A stretch of DNA of 64,000 nucleotides, taken from assembly GCA_029721435.1 (NCBI GenBank), contig CM056584.1:14643739-14707738 (forward strand). Direction: 5' to 3'. The position numbers and the translations under genes are program-made. Shown piece after piece: positions 13,001 through 25,031 of this stretch (the stretch's first letter is position 1; each line of letters opens with the position of its first letter). The notes beneath the pieces are model-generated. The model worked only from the letters and a program-made list of their open reading frames with translations, was not told where the DNA came from and made no database searches. Source of the stretch: Gymnothorax reevesii. Taxonomy: Eukaryota > Chordata > Actinopteri > Anguilliformes > Muraenidae.

Positions 13001-16000
13001 TTTTTCACAGCAAAATAGTCAAAATTATGCATTTCGGAATAGCAGGATGTATTTAATACCGGAGCGGCGTGGCTTCAGAACTCCCGTTCGCCAGTCAGAA
13101 AACTTCTTACCCAAAGGGATTCGGACTATACTGGCCAACGAGGCTATTAGAGGAACGACACCTGGACATGCGGGAAGGGCCATTTCCCATTAACTTTTCT
13201 CTGGTTATCAACAAACTATCTAATGGTACGGGCCACGAAAGGAATAACCTTTCATTCCCATTCACAGGGGGGGAGGGGAGAAACAAAAAACAGACATTTG
13301 GATACATAAGGTAAGCAAAGCAACGAGTCCTGTCCGTCCGCCGTCGTAGCAACAGGGGTCTTTCTAAAGCAGAGACTGTCAGTTAAACTTGTGCTTAGGC
13401 ATTAAGCGTCGGTCTGTGGGAGTCCAGCGCATGATGAATAGCCGCAAATTGAATGAACAAACCCCGGGCAGGACGGCGCTTGGTTAACGCCAATAAAACG
13501 AAGCGCGGGGGCTGGTTATTGCCGGCGCTCTCCGACAATGAGGACTGGAAATCAGAGGGAAAGGGAAAGGGGAAGTGAAGCCCGTCAAGGAACTTTCTAC
13601 GGCTTAAAATGTGATTTCTGTCGTGTCTTGGTTCTATAGAACCTATGGTAGATTCCCCGACTTCGTAACACACCGAAAGGGAAAATTCCCTCCAAAAATG
13701 TGATTGGTTCACTGGTCAGTCACTCGGCAACCCCTTCTCACTACATGCATGTACCTGTCAAACGCACGCTGAACCGCCGTCAGGTGAACTGACCGAAGCA
13801 GTCATCCGGATCGTGGGTAAAACGACTCCAAATTCAGATGAGGCGTAAGGAACTAGATGGTAAAAGCGACAGTGACTGGCTTATAAAAAATGAGGGAAAT
13901 AACGCCGATTGTCTCCACCTAGTGGTTTGTAACTGTGCTGGGTTGAGTAGTGTTTCGCAACCCTGGTCCCGCAGATCCGATGTGCGCGGCATTCGTTCTA
14001 ACCACTAACAAGCCCAATCACAACGAGCTACTCATTGCTTTTTATTGGACTTCTTGCTTGATTGACGCGCAATTTCCCATGGTAATGCCTCGTCATATCA
14101 GACATGGCTATATCATATTGCCAATAAGGCTTCCCTAAAGTAGATGTCCTGTTTTCACATTCTGATTATTTCAATCAGATTCAATTCATCGTCTGCTTTA
14201 ATTTGCAATTTTCCATATGGTGTAAATTTTAATCTGAGAGAGGTTCAATTTCCAAATGATTCAATTATAAACTGAATGGTTAAGCCGTGTGGGTTCTATT
14301 TACTGAGGATGCGGAAACCTGAATTCATCTGTGTGAAATGAATGGTTCAATGAAATCAAATGGAAGCATTACAAGCCTGAATTGTGTCACAATAAGCCTA
14401 TCAACATGATTACAGCACGGCAGAGCACATACTTTCAACAACGTCAATTCATCGGGAGATTGCATTCAACAACAACTTACCGAGTGGGTGCTCAGAGCAG
14501 GAGGTTGAGAGTTACTGGCCTTGAGTACGGCTGCAGATACTGCACAGGTCGCCTCTGATTATAAGCACATCGAGGCCTTGTCCCTGTAAGGGTTTATATA
14601 GATTGGTTTAAAATAAACATACTGTGATGTAGGGCCTATCCACATAATGGCGCTAAAATTCAATTAAGCTACTTTGTTTTTTAAACATAACTGATAAATC
14701 TATACTTCCAGTCCGATTTGTGCTTTTTTACAAACTCAGGTTTATACAAATGTCGGTGGAGTTGACTTTATTCTTTTTTTACTGGATGTGAAGTACAGGT
14801 GTTTGAGAAAACACAGCGACTGCATTGTATCTGCTCTGAGTTGAAGCACAATACACTTTTCTCTAGCAAGTTGCATGACAGTGAAGACCCCCCTACCAAC
14901 AGACTCCCCATTGTGAAAACCCATAAATTCTTGTAATGGAGTCGGACACTGCTCTGTACTTCGCTGTGAATGACTGGTCGCATGCCTTGCTGGAAACCTT
15001 GCTGGTCATTGCCAAAACAGCACGCTGCTGTGTAGGTCCATTCGAGTCGATATGTTGGACGCATTTTGCTAAAGTTAGCCTTCATGCTGCTGTGCTGTTG
15101 TGTCAGCTTAAGGTCCCTTAAAATTCTCACATTTGCAGTGGCCTTTACGGACTTCCAACCCTCCTGTGTTTACGGCCCTCCAACACCCCTGCCCGGGCAC
15201 CCAAATCAGCCCCTATCCCCAAGCAGACTTATGTCCAGGAGGACCCCTGTCCATCTGTCAGAGAGAGAACATGGAGGATTTGTGGTGAACATAAAAATGC
15301 ATCTATGTGCGCGAGTTCGTGTGGGCATGTGTATGTGTGTGTTGTCTGTGTATGCGCCTGTATGATGCAGGGAGTTGGAATGGGGGGTGGGGGAGTGGGG
15401 GAAGTAAACTGAATTCAAAAGCCTCTTTGTTTTGTTTTTCATTTTTTCAAGGTAAAACGGTACAATAGCTTTCACTATTATTAATGAAATGGGCAGGAGG
15501 TATTAAAAGAATGCTTTAGCCTTGGATTTCTAGTGAATGCAAGGTCTCCTGGCTTTGCAAAGCTGCCGGTGGGGAGGATCAATAAGTAGAGTATTGGTCG
15601 CTGACCGTTCTGATACATTGGCTGATGCATTTGCGTCTATGTTTGGCGGGGGGGGGGGGGGCATTTCCAGATGATTGTGTTTTCTGGCTTGCAATCCAGC
15701 TCCTCTGCATTCCTTGGCTTAGGAATTCAGTTCAGTTTGACATCTGTCCTTTTTAGTGTCAATCATGCACTATATGTCACCGTGATGGTGTGCATTCATT
15801 ATGAAAAAATGCACAAATTTTGAATTATAAGCAGACCTGCCTTGGTTTTGGGTTGCTAAATGGGAACAACAGGGGAATAATGGGCTTTCATCTTGTAAAA
15901 GAAAATTAAGCCATGCCAGGAGTATGTGTCAAAGAGAATAAGGGGATCAATGGTGAAATCAGAGGTTCAAGTGAACCTGAAACTTAACTGGTCTACCACT

Positions 16001-16069
16001 CTATCACACCCATTTGGGAGTGGGTTACTGGGCTAAAATTGACTTTTTTTATCATAGTTTACGTTCTAA
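10096..16069. other. No gene recognised; unique intergenic sequence
   Basis: Includes a 193-codon open frame at 12,183-12,764 (plus) with no recognisable family or conserved composition, judged to be chance. GC-richer blocks occur at 11,640-12,320 and 13,070-13,830. Confidence 0.5.
15648..15661. repeat. Poly-G tract
   Basis: Fourteen consecutive G bases, a likely polymorphic or error-prone site. Confidence 0.9.
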
Positions 16070-16480
16070 AGATGTTTTATGAAAATTTTCATCAAATATG
16101 ATCAATAATTGTGGCTGCTAGTGGTTATGAGTCATTCAAATAGGTGTTTATGGGTGAAAGAATGTCAAAGGTCACAAAACGGCCATTTTTTCAGACCTCG
16201 TCAAAACCCATCATTCATTTGTTGAGACATGTTTCATACTACTTGCATGTTAAGTTTCAGCGCTTTGTCTATGTTAGATGCCTCTAGAATCGGCGACTTC
16301 ATTTTTTTTTATTTGACTCCCCTGCAATGCCCACGTCAGGGCCTGCGGGGCCGAAATGCAGTCCCAAAGTAGTTTAAGTGTTACGCGTTGCATACCAATT
16401 TTTGTCAAATTTGATTAATATTTATGACTGCTAGAGGTTAAGGGTCCAAATATTTATAGATGTCAAAAGACAGAAAGCGA
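16070..16480. repeat. Two-unit degenerate repeat
   Basis: 16,078-16,150 and 16,394-16,470 share a tcaaatatgatcaataattg-like word, then ggctgctagtggttatgagt / gactgctagaggttaagggt. Non-coding; family unknown. Confidence 0.45.
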
Positions 16481-16644
16481 CAGACAGAGTTTACACCATT
16501 TTAATTAGTGACTTTGTCAACAACCAGTTGAGTTAAAAAAAAAAATTAAAAAAACCTCATGGCTCTACAAATCCGATTCAGAAAAAGTATGGAAAGAATG
16601 GCAAATGCTTCTAAAAGCTGAGAGCAGTGATTTCTAAATTAAGA

Positions 16645-16914
16645 TAGAAAAAAACTTTTACCCGGGTACTTCAAAAAGACTACCCAAAAGTAAAAACACT
16701 GGAGCACACTTAACAAATCTGCACGTTTATTGCGGGGAAAAAATGACTGACGTTTCGACTTGCGTCTTCCTCAGAATCATGATTCTGAGGAAGACGCAAG
16801 TCGCAACGTCAGTCATCTTTTCCCCTCAATAAACTTTCAGATTTGTTAAGTGTGCTCCAGTGTTTTTACTTTTGGGTAGTCTTTTTGAAGTACCCAGGTA
16901 AAAGTTTTTTTCTA
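16645..16914. repeat. 270-bp near-perfect palindrome, arms of 135 bp
   Basis: The arms 16645-16779 and 16780-16914 are reverse complements with no gaps and 6 mismatches by my count, and no spacer (centre cagaatca/tgattctg). Each arm holds gaggaagacgcaagtcg and a cctgg/cccgg end. A foldback element or two copies of a repeat end joined head to head. Confidence 0.93.
16743..16816. ncRNA. Hammerhead-ribozyme-like core in both palindrome arms (candidate)
   Basis: On the minus strand of the left arm (16780-16743) the order is atgatt, CTGAGGA, agacgcaagtc, GAAACGTC, agtcat. This fits the hammerhead layout: CUGANGA, a stem II of GAC/GUC with a GCAA loop, GAAA, and a stem I formed by atgatt with agtcat (6 pairs, one wobble). 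Departures are an extra A before stem II and a minimal stem III. The right arm copy (16779-16816, plus) has GCAAC in place of GAAAC, which should be inactive. Penelope-like retroelements carry minimal hammerheads of this sort. Unproven. Confidence 0.35.
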
Positions 16915-17065
16915 TGTTTATTGTCCTGCTGAGCACCTTTCCTCACTTTTGAAACTTGGCTGAAGCGCATTGGACTTTTGCATTTTTTCTAAATTAACTT
17001 TGATTTGTATATCAGTCCATGCAGTATGAAGATGAGATTCAATGTTTTGTCTGGTCAAGTTAATT

Positions 17066-17285
17066 ATCTCCGCCAAGGAGATAATGCGATCGGGTCCGTT
17101 ATTTTATTTATTTATTTGTCTGTTTGTTTGTCTGTCTGTGGACAAGATTTCTCGGAAACTACTGGATGGATCTTTATGAAATTTTTACCAGAGATAGATC
17201 TTGGTCCAGGGACGACTTCGTTACATTTTGGTGATGATCCGGATCCGCATTTGCATTTCTATCAATTTCATCCTTTGGCGGAGAT
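17066..17285. repeat. 220-bp TIR repeat (Ccgccaagg family)
   Basis: Starts atctccgccaagg and ends cctttggcggagat, which are inverted repeats. The interior begins with a TTTGTCTG-type microsatellite and then gatttctcggaaactactgg. A relative lies at about 6,082-6,312. Confidence 0.75.
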
Positions 17286-18077
17286 CAGAAATCTCGGATT
17301 GCTCTTGTTTTATTTGTACAAATACAGAGTTCCTGCCATGCAGGCCCTTTTTCATAAAAAAAAAATAGTTGGGATCGGGGCAATTTAGGACTTGTAATGA
17401 GGTAAAAAATAAATAAATAAATAACAATGTGATTTAAAACGGCCGATCTCAGCAGGATTGTACTCATGATTTTGGCAGAAAAGCAGCATCCAGGAAAGGT
17501 CTCAACCTTCAGGAGCAAAGTTGGACACGGAATTCCAGTTTGCCCACAAATATGTAGGAAAATCATTGAGAAGTTTAAAAAACAATGTTCATCAAAGAAG
17601 GAATGGATGGGATTTGAACATTAAACCATCCATGTTGCATACTAAAATTGAAAGATTCAGGGAATCCTGAGGACGCCAAAGTTAGTTCATGGCATTGCCA
17701 TCTGATTCCAAAAATGGCAACCTTGGCAGCCATATTGAAAATGCTATATGGACTTATTGTGAAGCAGTGTTTGGAGCGATTAAGCTGATATTTGGTATAT
17801 GGGTAGATGGAAGCAAGGCCAAAAACAGATTTGATGGGTTATGTGAATTTTTGAAATTTGACCTCCATTTTACCTCAGCACTTTGACTATACCCAATTTC
17901 AAAGGTGTTTAGTTGAAACATCTTCTTATCCAAAACCACAAGACCTATGAAGCTGAACCTTGGCACATGTGTTCCTACCTATGAGAACACTAATGTTTGT
18001 TCACGGTGTTATTTGACAGCCTGAACAAGTATAAACAATTCAGGTGAGCTACAGTGCCTATGGCACTATTTTTTTTC

Positions 18078-20590
18078 CCCATCTATTCATTTTCTGCCGC
18101 TTATCTGGGGCCGGGTCGCGAGGGTAAAAGAGTAAGCAGAGAGGCTCAAGCACCCCCCTCCCCGGCCACTTCCTACAGCTCCACCTGCGGGACCCCAAGC
18201 CCTTCCCAGGCCAGCCGAGAGATATAATCCCTTCAGGTTGTTCAGGGTCTGCTTCAGGGCCTCCTCCCAGGTGGACATGCCTGGAAAACCTCTAAAGGGA
18301 GGTGTCCAAGAGGCATCGGGATTAGATGCCCGAATCCCCTCAACTGACTCCTCTTGACGCAGAGGAGCAGCGGTTCTACTCTGGGCCGCTCCCAGATGTC
18401 TGAGCTCCTCACCCTATGCCTGAGGGTCAGCCCAGCCACCCTACAGAGAAAGCTCATTTCAGCCTCTTGTATTCGCAATCTTATTCTTTCTGTCCCTACC
18501 CAAAGCTCGTGATCATAGATGAGGGTTGGAGCGTAGATCAACCGGCAAATCGAGAGCTTTGCTTTTATGCTCACTGCTTCACTACAATGGACTCGTGCAA
18601 CATCCGCTTCACTGCAGCCACTGCAGCAATCCGTCCGTCAATCTCACGCTCCATTCTACCCACACTCGTGAACAAGAGCTTGTGATACTTGAACTCCTCC
18701 ACATGGGGTAACAACTCACCCCCATCCCACCTGAAGAGGATAATCCACCTTTTTCTGGCAGAGAACTATGGTCTCAGATTTGGAAGTGCTGATCCTCATT
18801 CCAACGGCTTCGCACTCAGCAGTGAGCCGCTCCAGTGTGCGTTGGAGGTCACAGCATGATGAAGCCAACAGGGCCGTATCATCTGCAAACCGCTGAGATA
18901 CGTATAATCCTGAGGCCACCAAACTGGACACCCCTCAAGCCATAGCTGCGCCTTGATATCAAGCATGACAGCCTAACTACATCTAGGGCCTTCAGCATCT
19001 CAGGACGAATCTTGTCCATCCCTGGTGACTTGCCACTGTGGAGCTTTTTGACCACCACAGTGACTTCCACCAGATCACTGGGCCATGACTGGCCCGAGTC
19101 CTCTGTCCCTGCCTCCTCCATGGAGGGTGTGTCTCCCTGACACAGGAGTCCCTCAAAGCGCTCCTTCCACTGTCAGATAATATCCTCAGTCGAGGTCAGC
19201 AGTTCCGCACCCCTGCTGAACACAGCCTGAGTGAAGCCCTGCCTCCCCTTCTTGAGTCGTTTGCCAGTTGGCCACCCAAAAGTCATTCTCCATGTTCTCC
19301 CCGAACTCGTCCCAAACCCAGGTTTTTGCTTCAGCGACTCCCGCAGCTGCAGTCCTTCTAGCCTGCCGGTACCAGTCTGCCGAGTCGGGGGTCCTCAGGG
19401 CCAAGACTTTGAATGGGGTCCATTCAGTCTCCATGTCCCCAGCCTTCCCCGGGATAAGGGAAAAGCTCATCTAGAGGTGCGAGTTGAAAATTGTCTGGAC
19501 GGGGTCCTCTACTAAATGTTCCTAGTCGAGCCTCACAACATGTTCAGGCTTTCTAGGTTTGTCCAGCAGTCTTCCTCGCCATCTGATCCAACTCACCACC
19601 AGGTGGTAATCAGTTGACAGCTCTGCCCCTCTCTTCACCCGAGTGTCCAAAAGATCCGGCCGCAGATCTGATTAAACGATTACAAAATTGATCATTGACC
19701 TTTGTCTAAGGGTGTTCTAGTACTAAGTATACTTGTGAACACCCTTATACTCAAACATAGTGTTTGTTATGGATAATCCATGACTAGCACAGAAATCCAA
19801 TAATGAAGCACTGCTCGAGTTCAGATCAGGTAGGTCCTTCCTCCCAGTCACTCTCCTCTAAGTGTCTCCATCATTACCCACGTGAGCGTTGATGTCTCCT
19901 GGTAGAACTATAAAATCCTTAGTGGGCGCCTTTTCCAGTACCCCACCCAGGGACTCCAAGAAGGCTGGATATACTGATCTGCTGTTTGGTGCGTAAGCAC
20001 ATAGAACAGTTAGCACGTTCACCTCTGCAACGCACAAGCGAATTGCAGAGACCTTCTCGCTCACCGGGATGGACTCCAACATGATGGCACTCAGCCGAAG
20101 GGACAGAAGTATCCCAAGGTTTGTTCACCGCCTCTCACGTCAGGGAACTCCAGAAAAGGCAAGAGTCCAACCCCTACGAAGGAGCTTTGTTCCGGAGCCA
20201 GAGATGTACATAGATGTGAGTCCGACTATATCTACCTGGTACCGATAAACCTCCCGCACAAGCTCCGGTTTCTTCCCCACCAGTGTGGTGATGTTCCATG
20301 TCCCAGTAGCCAGATTCCATGACCGGGGCCCAGGACACAATGGACTTCGCCCTTGTCTGCCAACAGGTATACAATGCACTCAACCCCTACTCTTCTTCTC
20401 TTGAGTGGTGGGTCCACGTGGAGGCAGCTCCCCGTCGCCTCTTTGGGCTGAGCCCAGCTGGGTCCCGGGGAAAACCCGGGCACCAGGCGCTCGCCTGCGA
20501 GCTCCCTTCCCAGGCCTGGCTCCAGGAGGTGTCCCTAATCCGGCCGAGGTTCTCAATTTTCTTGAGGAGCTCATCATAGGAGACTTTTTT
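18078..20590 (-). mobile_element. Decayed, internally deleted APE-type LINE retrotransposon
   Basis: Read on the minus strand, the order is: endonuclease start (TWNITTLVGKKPELVREVYR, 20,379-20,140), endonuclease end ([20 protein letters not shown] and [10 protein letters not shown], 20,082-19,858), a linker (19,470-19,186), then KSPGMDKIRPEMLKALDV from the reverse transcriptase (19,121-18,879). Next come the RT box FADDTALLAS with ECEAVGMRISTSKSE (18,931-18,716) and a C-terminal part (18,574-18,254). The 3' end reads ataagcggcagaaaatgaat, the usual tail of a common fish LINE. Most of the RT core between KALDVV and the GVQFGG segment is missing. Stops and frameshifts abound, so it is inactive. 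Confidence 0.88.
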
Positions 20591-23500
20591 TTAGATAAAA
20601 ATAAAAGAATGACAATTGATATGTTCATTTTGAAAAAACAACAAAATATGTGAGGAAATGTAAAATAATGCTCTGTTGCATTGTTTTCACAGAAACACAA
20701 CAATATATCACAAATCACTGCTTTCAACTGTAATTTCAATTTGACATACTATACCAACTTTTACTTGATTTGGGGTTGAACCCCTTAGCCACTGAGTAAG
20801 ATACCATTTTTTTCTGTTAAGTTCACAGTAGGGAGAGCAACATCATTCAAAATAACCACAGGGTGTGATTTTTAATTACATCTCCAGTGACTGAGCGCTT
20901 TGACGTACTCAGTTCCTCTCCAAATTTGACAGTGTTTATTCTCATCACAGTGTGAGTCGGGCATCTTACGTAACAGGCCTTCAATTTGACTACATTTATA
21001 ACGGCTGGATTTATGGTGTCTTCAAATTCCAAGTATGAAAATGAGGAACAATAAAACTGTGGGTCGACTTCTTGACATTCCAATGTCCTTAAGTCACGTT
21101 TTAAGTTAATTTGCAAGGGTATTTTCTAACCCCTCGTAGGGGATTTCCAAAGCAGCAGTCATTAGTGTCCCATGCTCGTCAACCAGAGTAGTGCAGCCCC
21201 TCTCATTCCAACTTGTCAGCAACAAAGAGCGACTAAAGAAAATTCTGGATTCTGCTGACACAAGTGACCTCAAGAGGCCTTGTGTTTGCCTTTAACTCCC
21301 AGACAGATAGAATATTTGACGCATCAGCAGGTACAGTAGTGCATGCCTTCGAAATCCAGGTTAAGTAAAGCATACAGGAGCATAAATATTCAGCGACGCT
21401 GAGAGGGGTAACACTTTAAAGGGAAATTACGAAGCAGCGCAGCTGTTAAGAGCTGACATTGTCTAGGAGGGTCATGTACAAATGGGCTCTGGGCACTGCC
21501 TGGCCCATTAAAGCCGTGCTGAATTTTCACCCTGCGACCATGAATCGTTACAGTGCAGGTGGGCCTGAAGGATGACAGTAAACTGTGCTGTGGTTGCAGG
21601 GGTTAGCGCGTCTGGATCGCAACGCCTCTTGCACCTGACCCGCCCCACACAGCTGTCCAAGTGCTCAAGTTTCTTTAAACTGTTTCTACAGCCGGGCCCC
21701 AGGTCTGTTCAGTTTTGCGAAGCTTTGAGGTTGTGACATTTCAAGCTCTCCCATTTTAAACCCTCAACAGCATGTGATAAGGGTAAGAACGGCAGTGTTA
21801 AATGTGACTACGTGTGGGAGGATGTGTTTGTGATTAGGCCTATTAACAGAATCATTGCAGATGTTATACACCCTGGCGCCCAATTTGCACTGTGCTCATA
21901 ACTTTAAAAGTTTCTCTTCCTTAAAGCTGAAACAGAAAAACTTCGACAAGGTCTGGACTAGACTATTCACAGGGAGGCTTTAGAATGTGAAAATGGATGT
22001 TCTATGCTGTAATAGGGCCCCTGGAATCCAAGGAGCCAACTGTAATTCTCTATCTTTATCATTAGTGACCATCCACTTCTTTTCATTACAGTTTTAATGT
22101 ACCTCTAATGTACTTCATTCAGGTCCTGGAGAAAGTTGCACAAACACTGCGAGGATTAAACCCAGAACCACAGTGCTCACTGATTGAAATGAAATGAATA
22201 GGGAAAGGAAAGAAATATGCCCGGATAAGTCCACTCTCTTCTGTTCATACAACAGCTCTCTTGTTCGCCTCACTGTTGAGCAGTGTAAGGCCATGGTAGC
22301 GAAGCTCGTTTCTCTGGTCATGTTTAATTCATTAGCTGGTCGGCTCAGCGATCGATAGCGCCGGCCGCTCGTGGGCTCAATTAGGCTAATAGGGAGGTGG
22401 AGAGAAAAAGATTAACGGTGGCTACCCAATCCAGGCCGTATCTCTCTGTGACAGTCATGATCAGACCTGGCGTCCAAAAACAGCAAATCTAAACACTGCT
22501 GGGGGGAGGTTCGGGGCCTGGACAGAGCCGTACCGCCCCGCCTCAGATAAAAAATGGCCGTCTTGTGACACTCGCGCGAGAGAGAAATGTGTGATTCACG
22601 GGCAACTGCTGAAGCAATAAAAGGAGTCAGAGCCAGACCAAAGACCATCTATTAGCCAGGCAGATATTCAACTCTGTACACAGAACTTACTTACATGAAG
22701 ACGACTATCTAAATATACACTAAAGAAACTGGGCTTGTAGCTCAAGGGTTGCAGGTTTACGTAAACTGTGGCTGTCATATCTTTGAGCAGGATGCAAACC
22801 TTTGGTCGGTAGTGTAACGTGGCTTAACTGTTGCAGATAATGGCGTCAGCTTCTTGTCTCTGCTATGGGTGAAGAGGAAAGCAGATTGATGAAGTTGATT
22901 TTTTGGTGTACAAGGGGCATGCATGGTCAAAAGCAAAATGTACTCGGCAATGCTGGGAATCGTTCTTTCGCATAAGTGCTCCGTGCTGTAAGAAGTTGCG
23001 CATGGTGAACACGGAGGCGAATATCAGAGCAGAATATCGAGCCTCTGTGCTTTGATTCACAGGGGATCCAAAGGAACTGGTCAGCTGCCAAACCACCCCC
23101 TCCTGCACAGCAATAGCCCTGAAGGAGAGCCTAACTCCCGCACCCTCTCTCTGCATCGTGCCCATCTCACCCCCACCCCCACACATCTGCTCTACCCTAA
23201 CAAACACACACAAACAAATGCATTCACACACGCAGACACACACTGTGAGCATTTTGGCGCTGAGGAGAAATATGAACATACATCCTCCCTCATATACGCA
23301 CTCACTCACTCTGAGTGCGCGTCTAATGAGGACACACATTTGCACACAATCCCATGCGGACCCCCCGACACGCACACACACACATGCACACTAAACTCAG
23401 ATTAAGGCCCTCTCCCTAGCTAGCACACTCTCATATACACACATATGCCTTCATAAGTACAGTACCTACAGTGATCAATCTCCCCCAGCGCGGGTGAGGT

Positions 23501-25006
23501 CAGAGTTTATGGTCTCTCCTTGTGAGGTCTCTCTCCGCGGGATCTTAAAGCATAATGAGTTTAAAGTGCCAATCTCTGCCACTGGCGCACCACCTACACT
23601 GGGATGTCAGCACTGCTTCTTTTGTTTCTAGAGCATTCTGGGAAAAGGAGCTGGGACTTTTTTTTTTAGGAAAATCAGGAAGATGGGAATAGATGGTGGG
23701 AAGGAAGAGGGAGAAGACTGATTGTGTTTTTAACGGAACAATAAACTCTGTTCTTTAAGTTTATGCTGTGCCAATCTTCTGATCTCATCACAACAATGTC
23801 AGGACTAAGTACCATTCACTTACACACACGTACTATGGGCAACTTAGAGTTTCCAATCAGTCTGGCTTTCATGTCTGTAGTGGAAGGAAACACACGTGAT
23901 CACAGGGGGAACATGCAAACGCCACACATAAACCTCAGAGTATACAGTACTCAGTCTACCGTGAGAACTAAGTATGATTTTTTTTTTTTGTTATAAAAGG
24001 TGGAATTGTGTCTTTCCGAGCCTTCCGCTGTGCGGGGGTGAGTGCGTTTTTTTTCTTCCGTGAATTGATTAATAGCCGGGGCCTTTTTCAGCGGCCTGTG
24101 GTTTTCCTGTAAAGAAAGTAGCCTACTGTAGATCGTCTCCGCTGGGCATTGTGCGAAATTGAATAAGGTCTCATAAAATGGAGACATTGAAGCAAATGCA
24201 TCGTGACCCACCGCGCGTTAATGTCACCAATCTTTCCCCCCCCAAACTCTGCCGCCTCCCACAGCTGGGGACAGCAAATCTACAGTCCCACATATGGAGC
24301 TCCGCACCAGACAGGGAAGAGAGGAGGCGAAGAAGAAGGGGTTTCTGTCTTTCACAAAGTCGAGGTCAAGGGCGGCGATATCAAATATGCGAAGCTTGGC
24401 TGGAGATTTCCTGGAGGAGGAAGCAGGAAGAAGTGTGGGGTGGGGGTGGGGGGTCCTGTTGCCCATAGTGCCCATGGAAATGAGGGAGGAGGAAGATTTT
24501 TACAGAAGTGGAGTGAAGGGTGTGACGATAAAATGAAAAACGATGGTAAAAACGCTAGCATCCTAAGAAGAACAAAATAGAGGTTCACCTCAGTCTGTTT
24601 ATATTCATTTTTTTTTTGGGGGGGTATGGATTTATGAAATTCTTAATGTTAAGATCTGGCAAAGAGGAGAAGGTGCTCGTTTGAAAGCAGAAAAAAGCTC
24701 TGTGTATGTGCGCACTCCTGACCAATCGGCCCTGCCCTGGCCCCCCCACCCTACTCTCCGACAGCAGCCATTTATCACCACGGACATCCCCTGCCAAGGC
24801 CCTTCCTGCTCCAACCTCCATAAGGAAGGCAGCTGTGCCGAAACATCTGTGTGCTCGCCGGTGTGTCCGTGTGTGTGTCTATACGAGCGGTAGCGTGCAT
24901 GCTTGAGCCGGTGTGTGCATGCTGTTGATGCACCTCTGTAAACAAGCGCATATGTGCGCGCGCGTTTGTGTTTGCTTCCATGCGTGCATGTGCGTAGGTG
25001 TGCGGG

Positions 25007-25031
25007 CGTGTGTGTGTGTGTGTGTGTGTGT
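25007..25031. repeat. (TG)n microsatellite
   Basis: Pure TG run inside a longer G/T-C/G alternating region from about 24,850. Confidence 0.95.

Noticed and set aside
22863..23405. 172-codon minus frame and overlapping plus frames rich in His/Thr or Cys/Val
   Set aside because: They follow CA-rich simple sequence; no recognisable domain.
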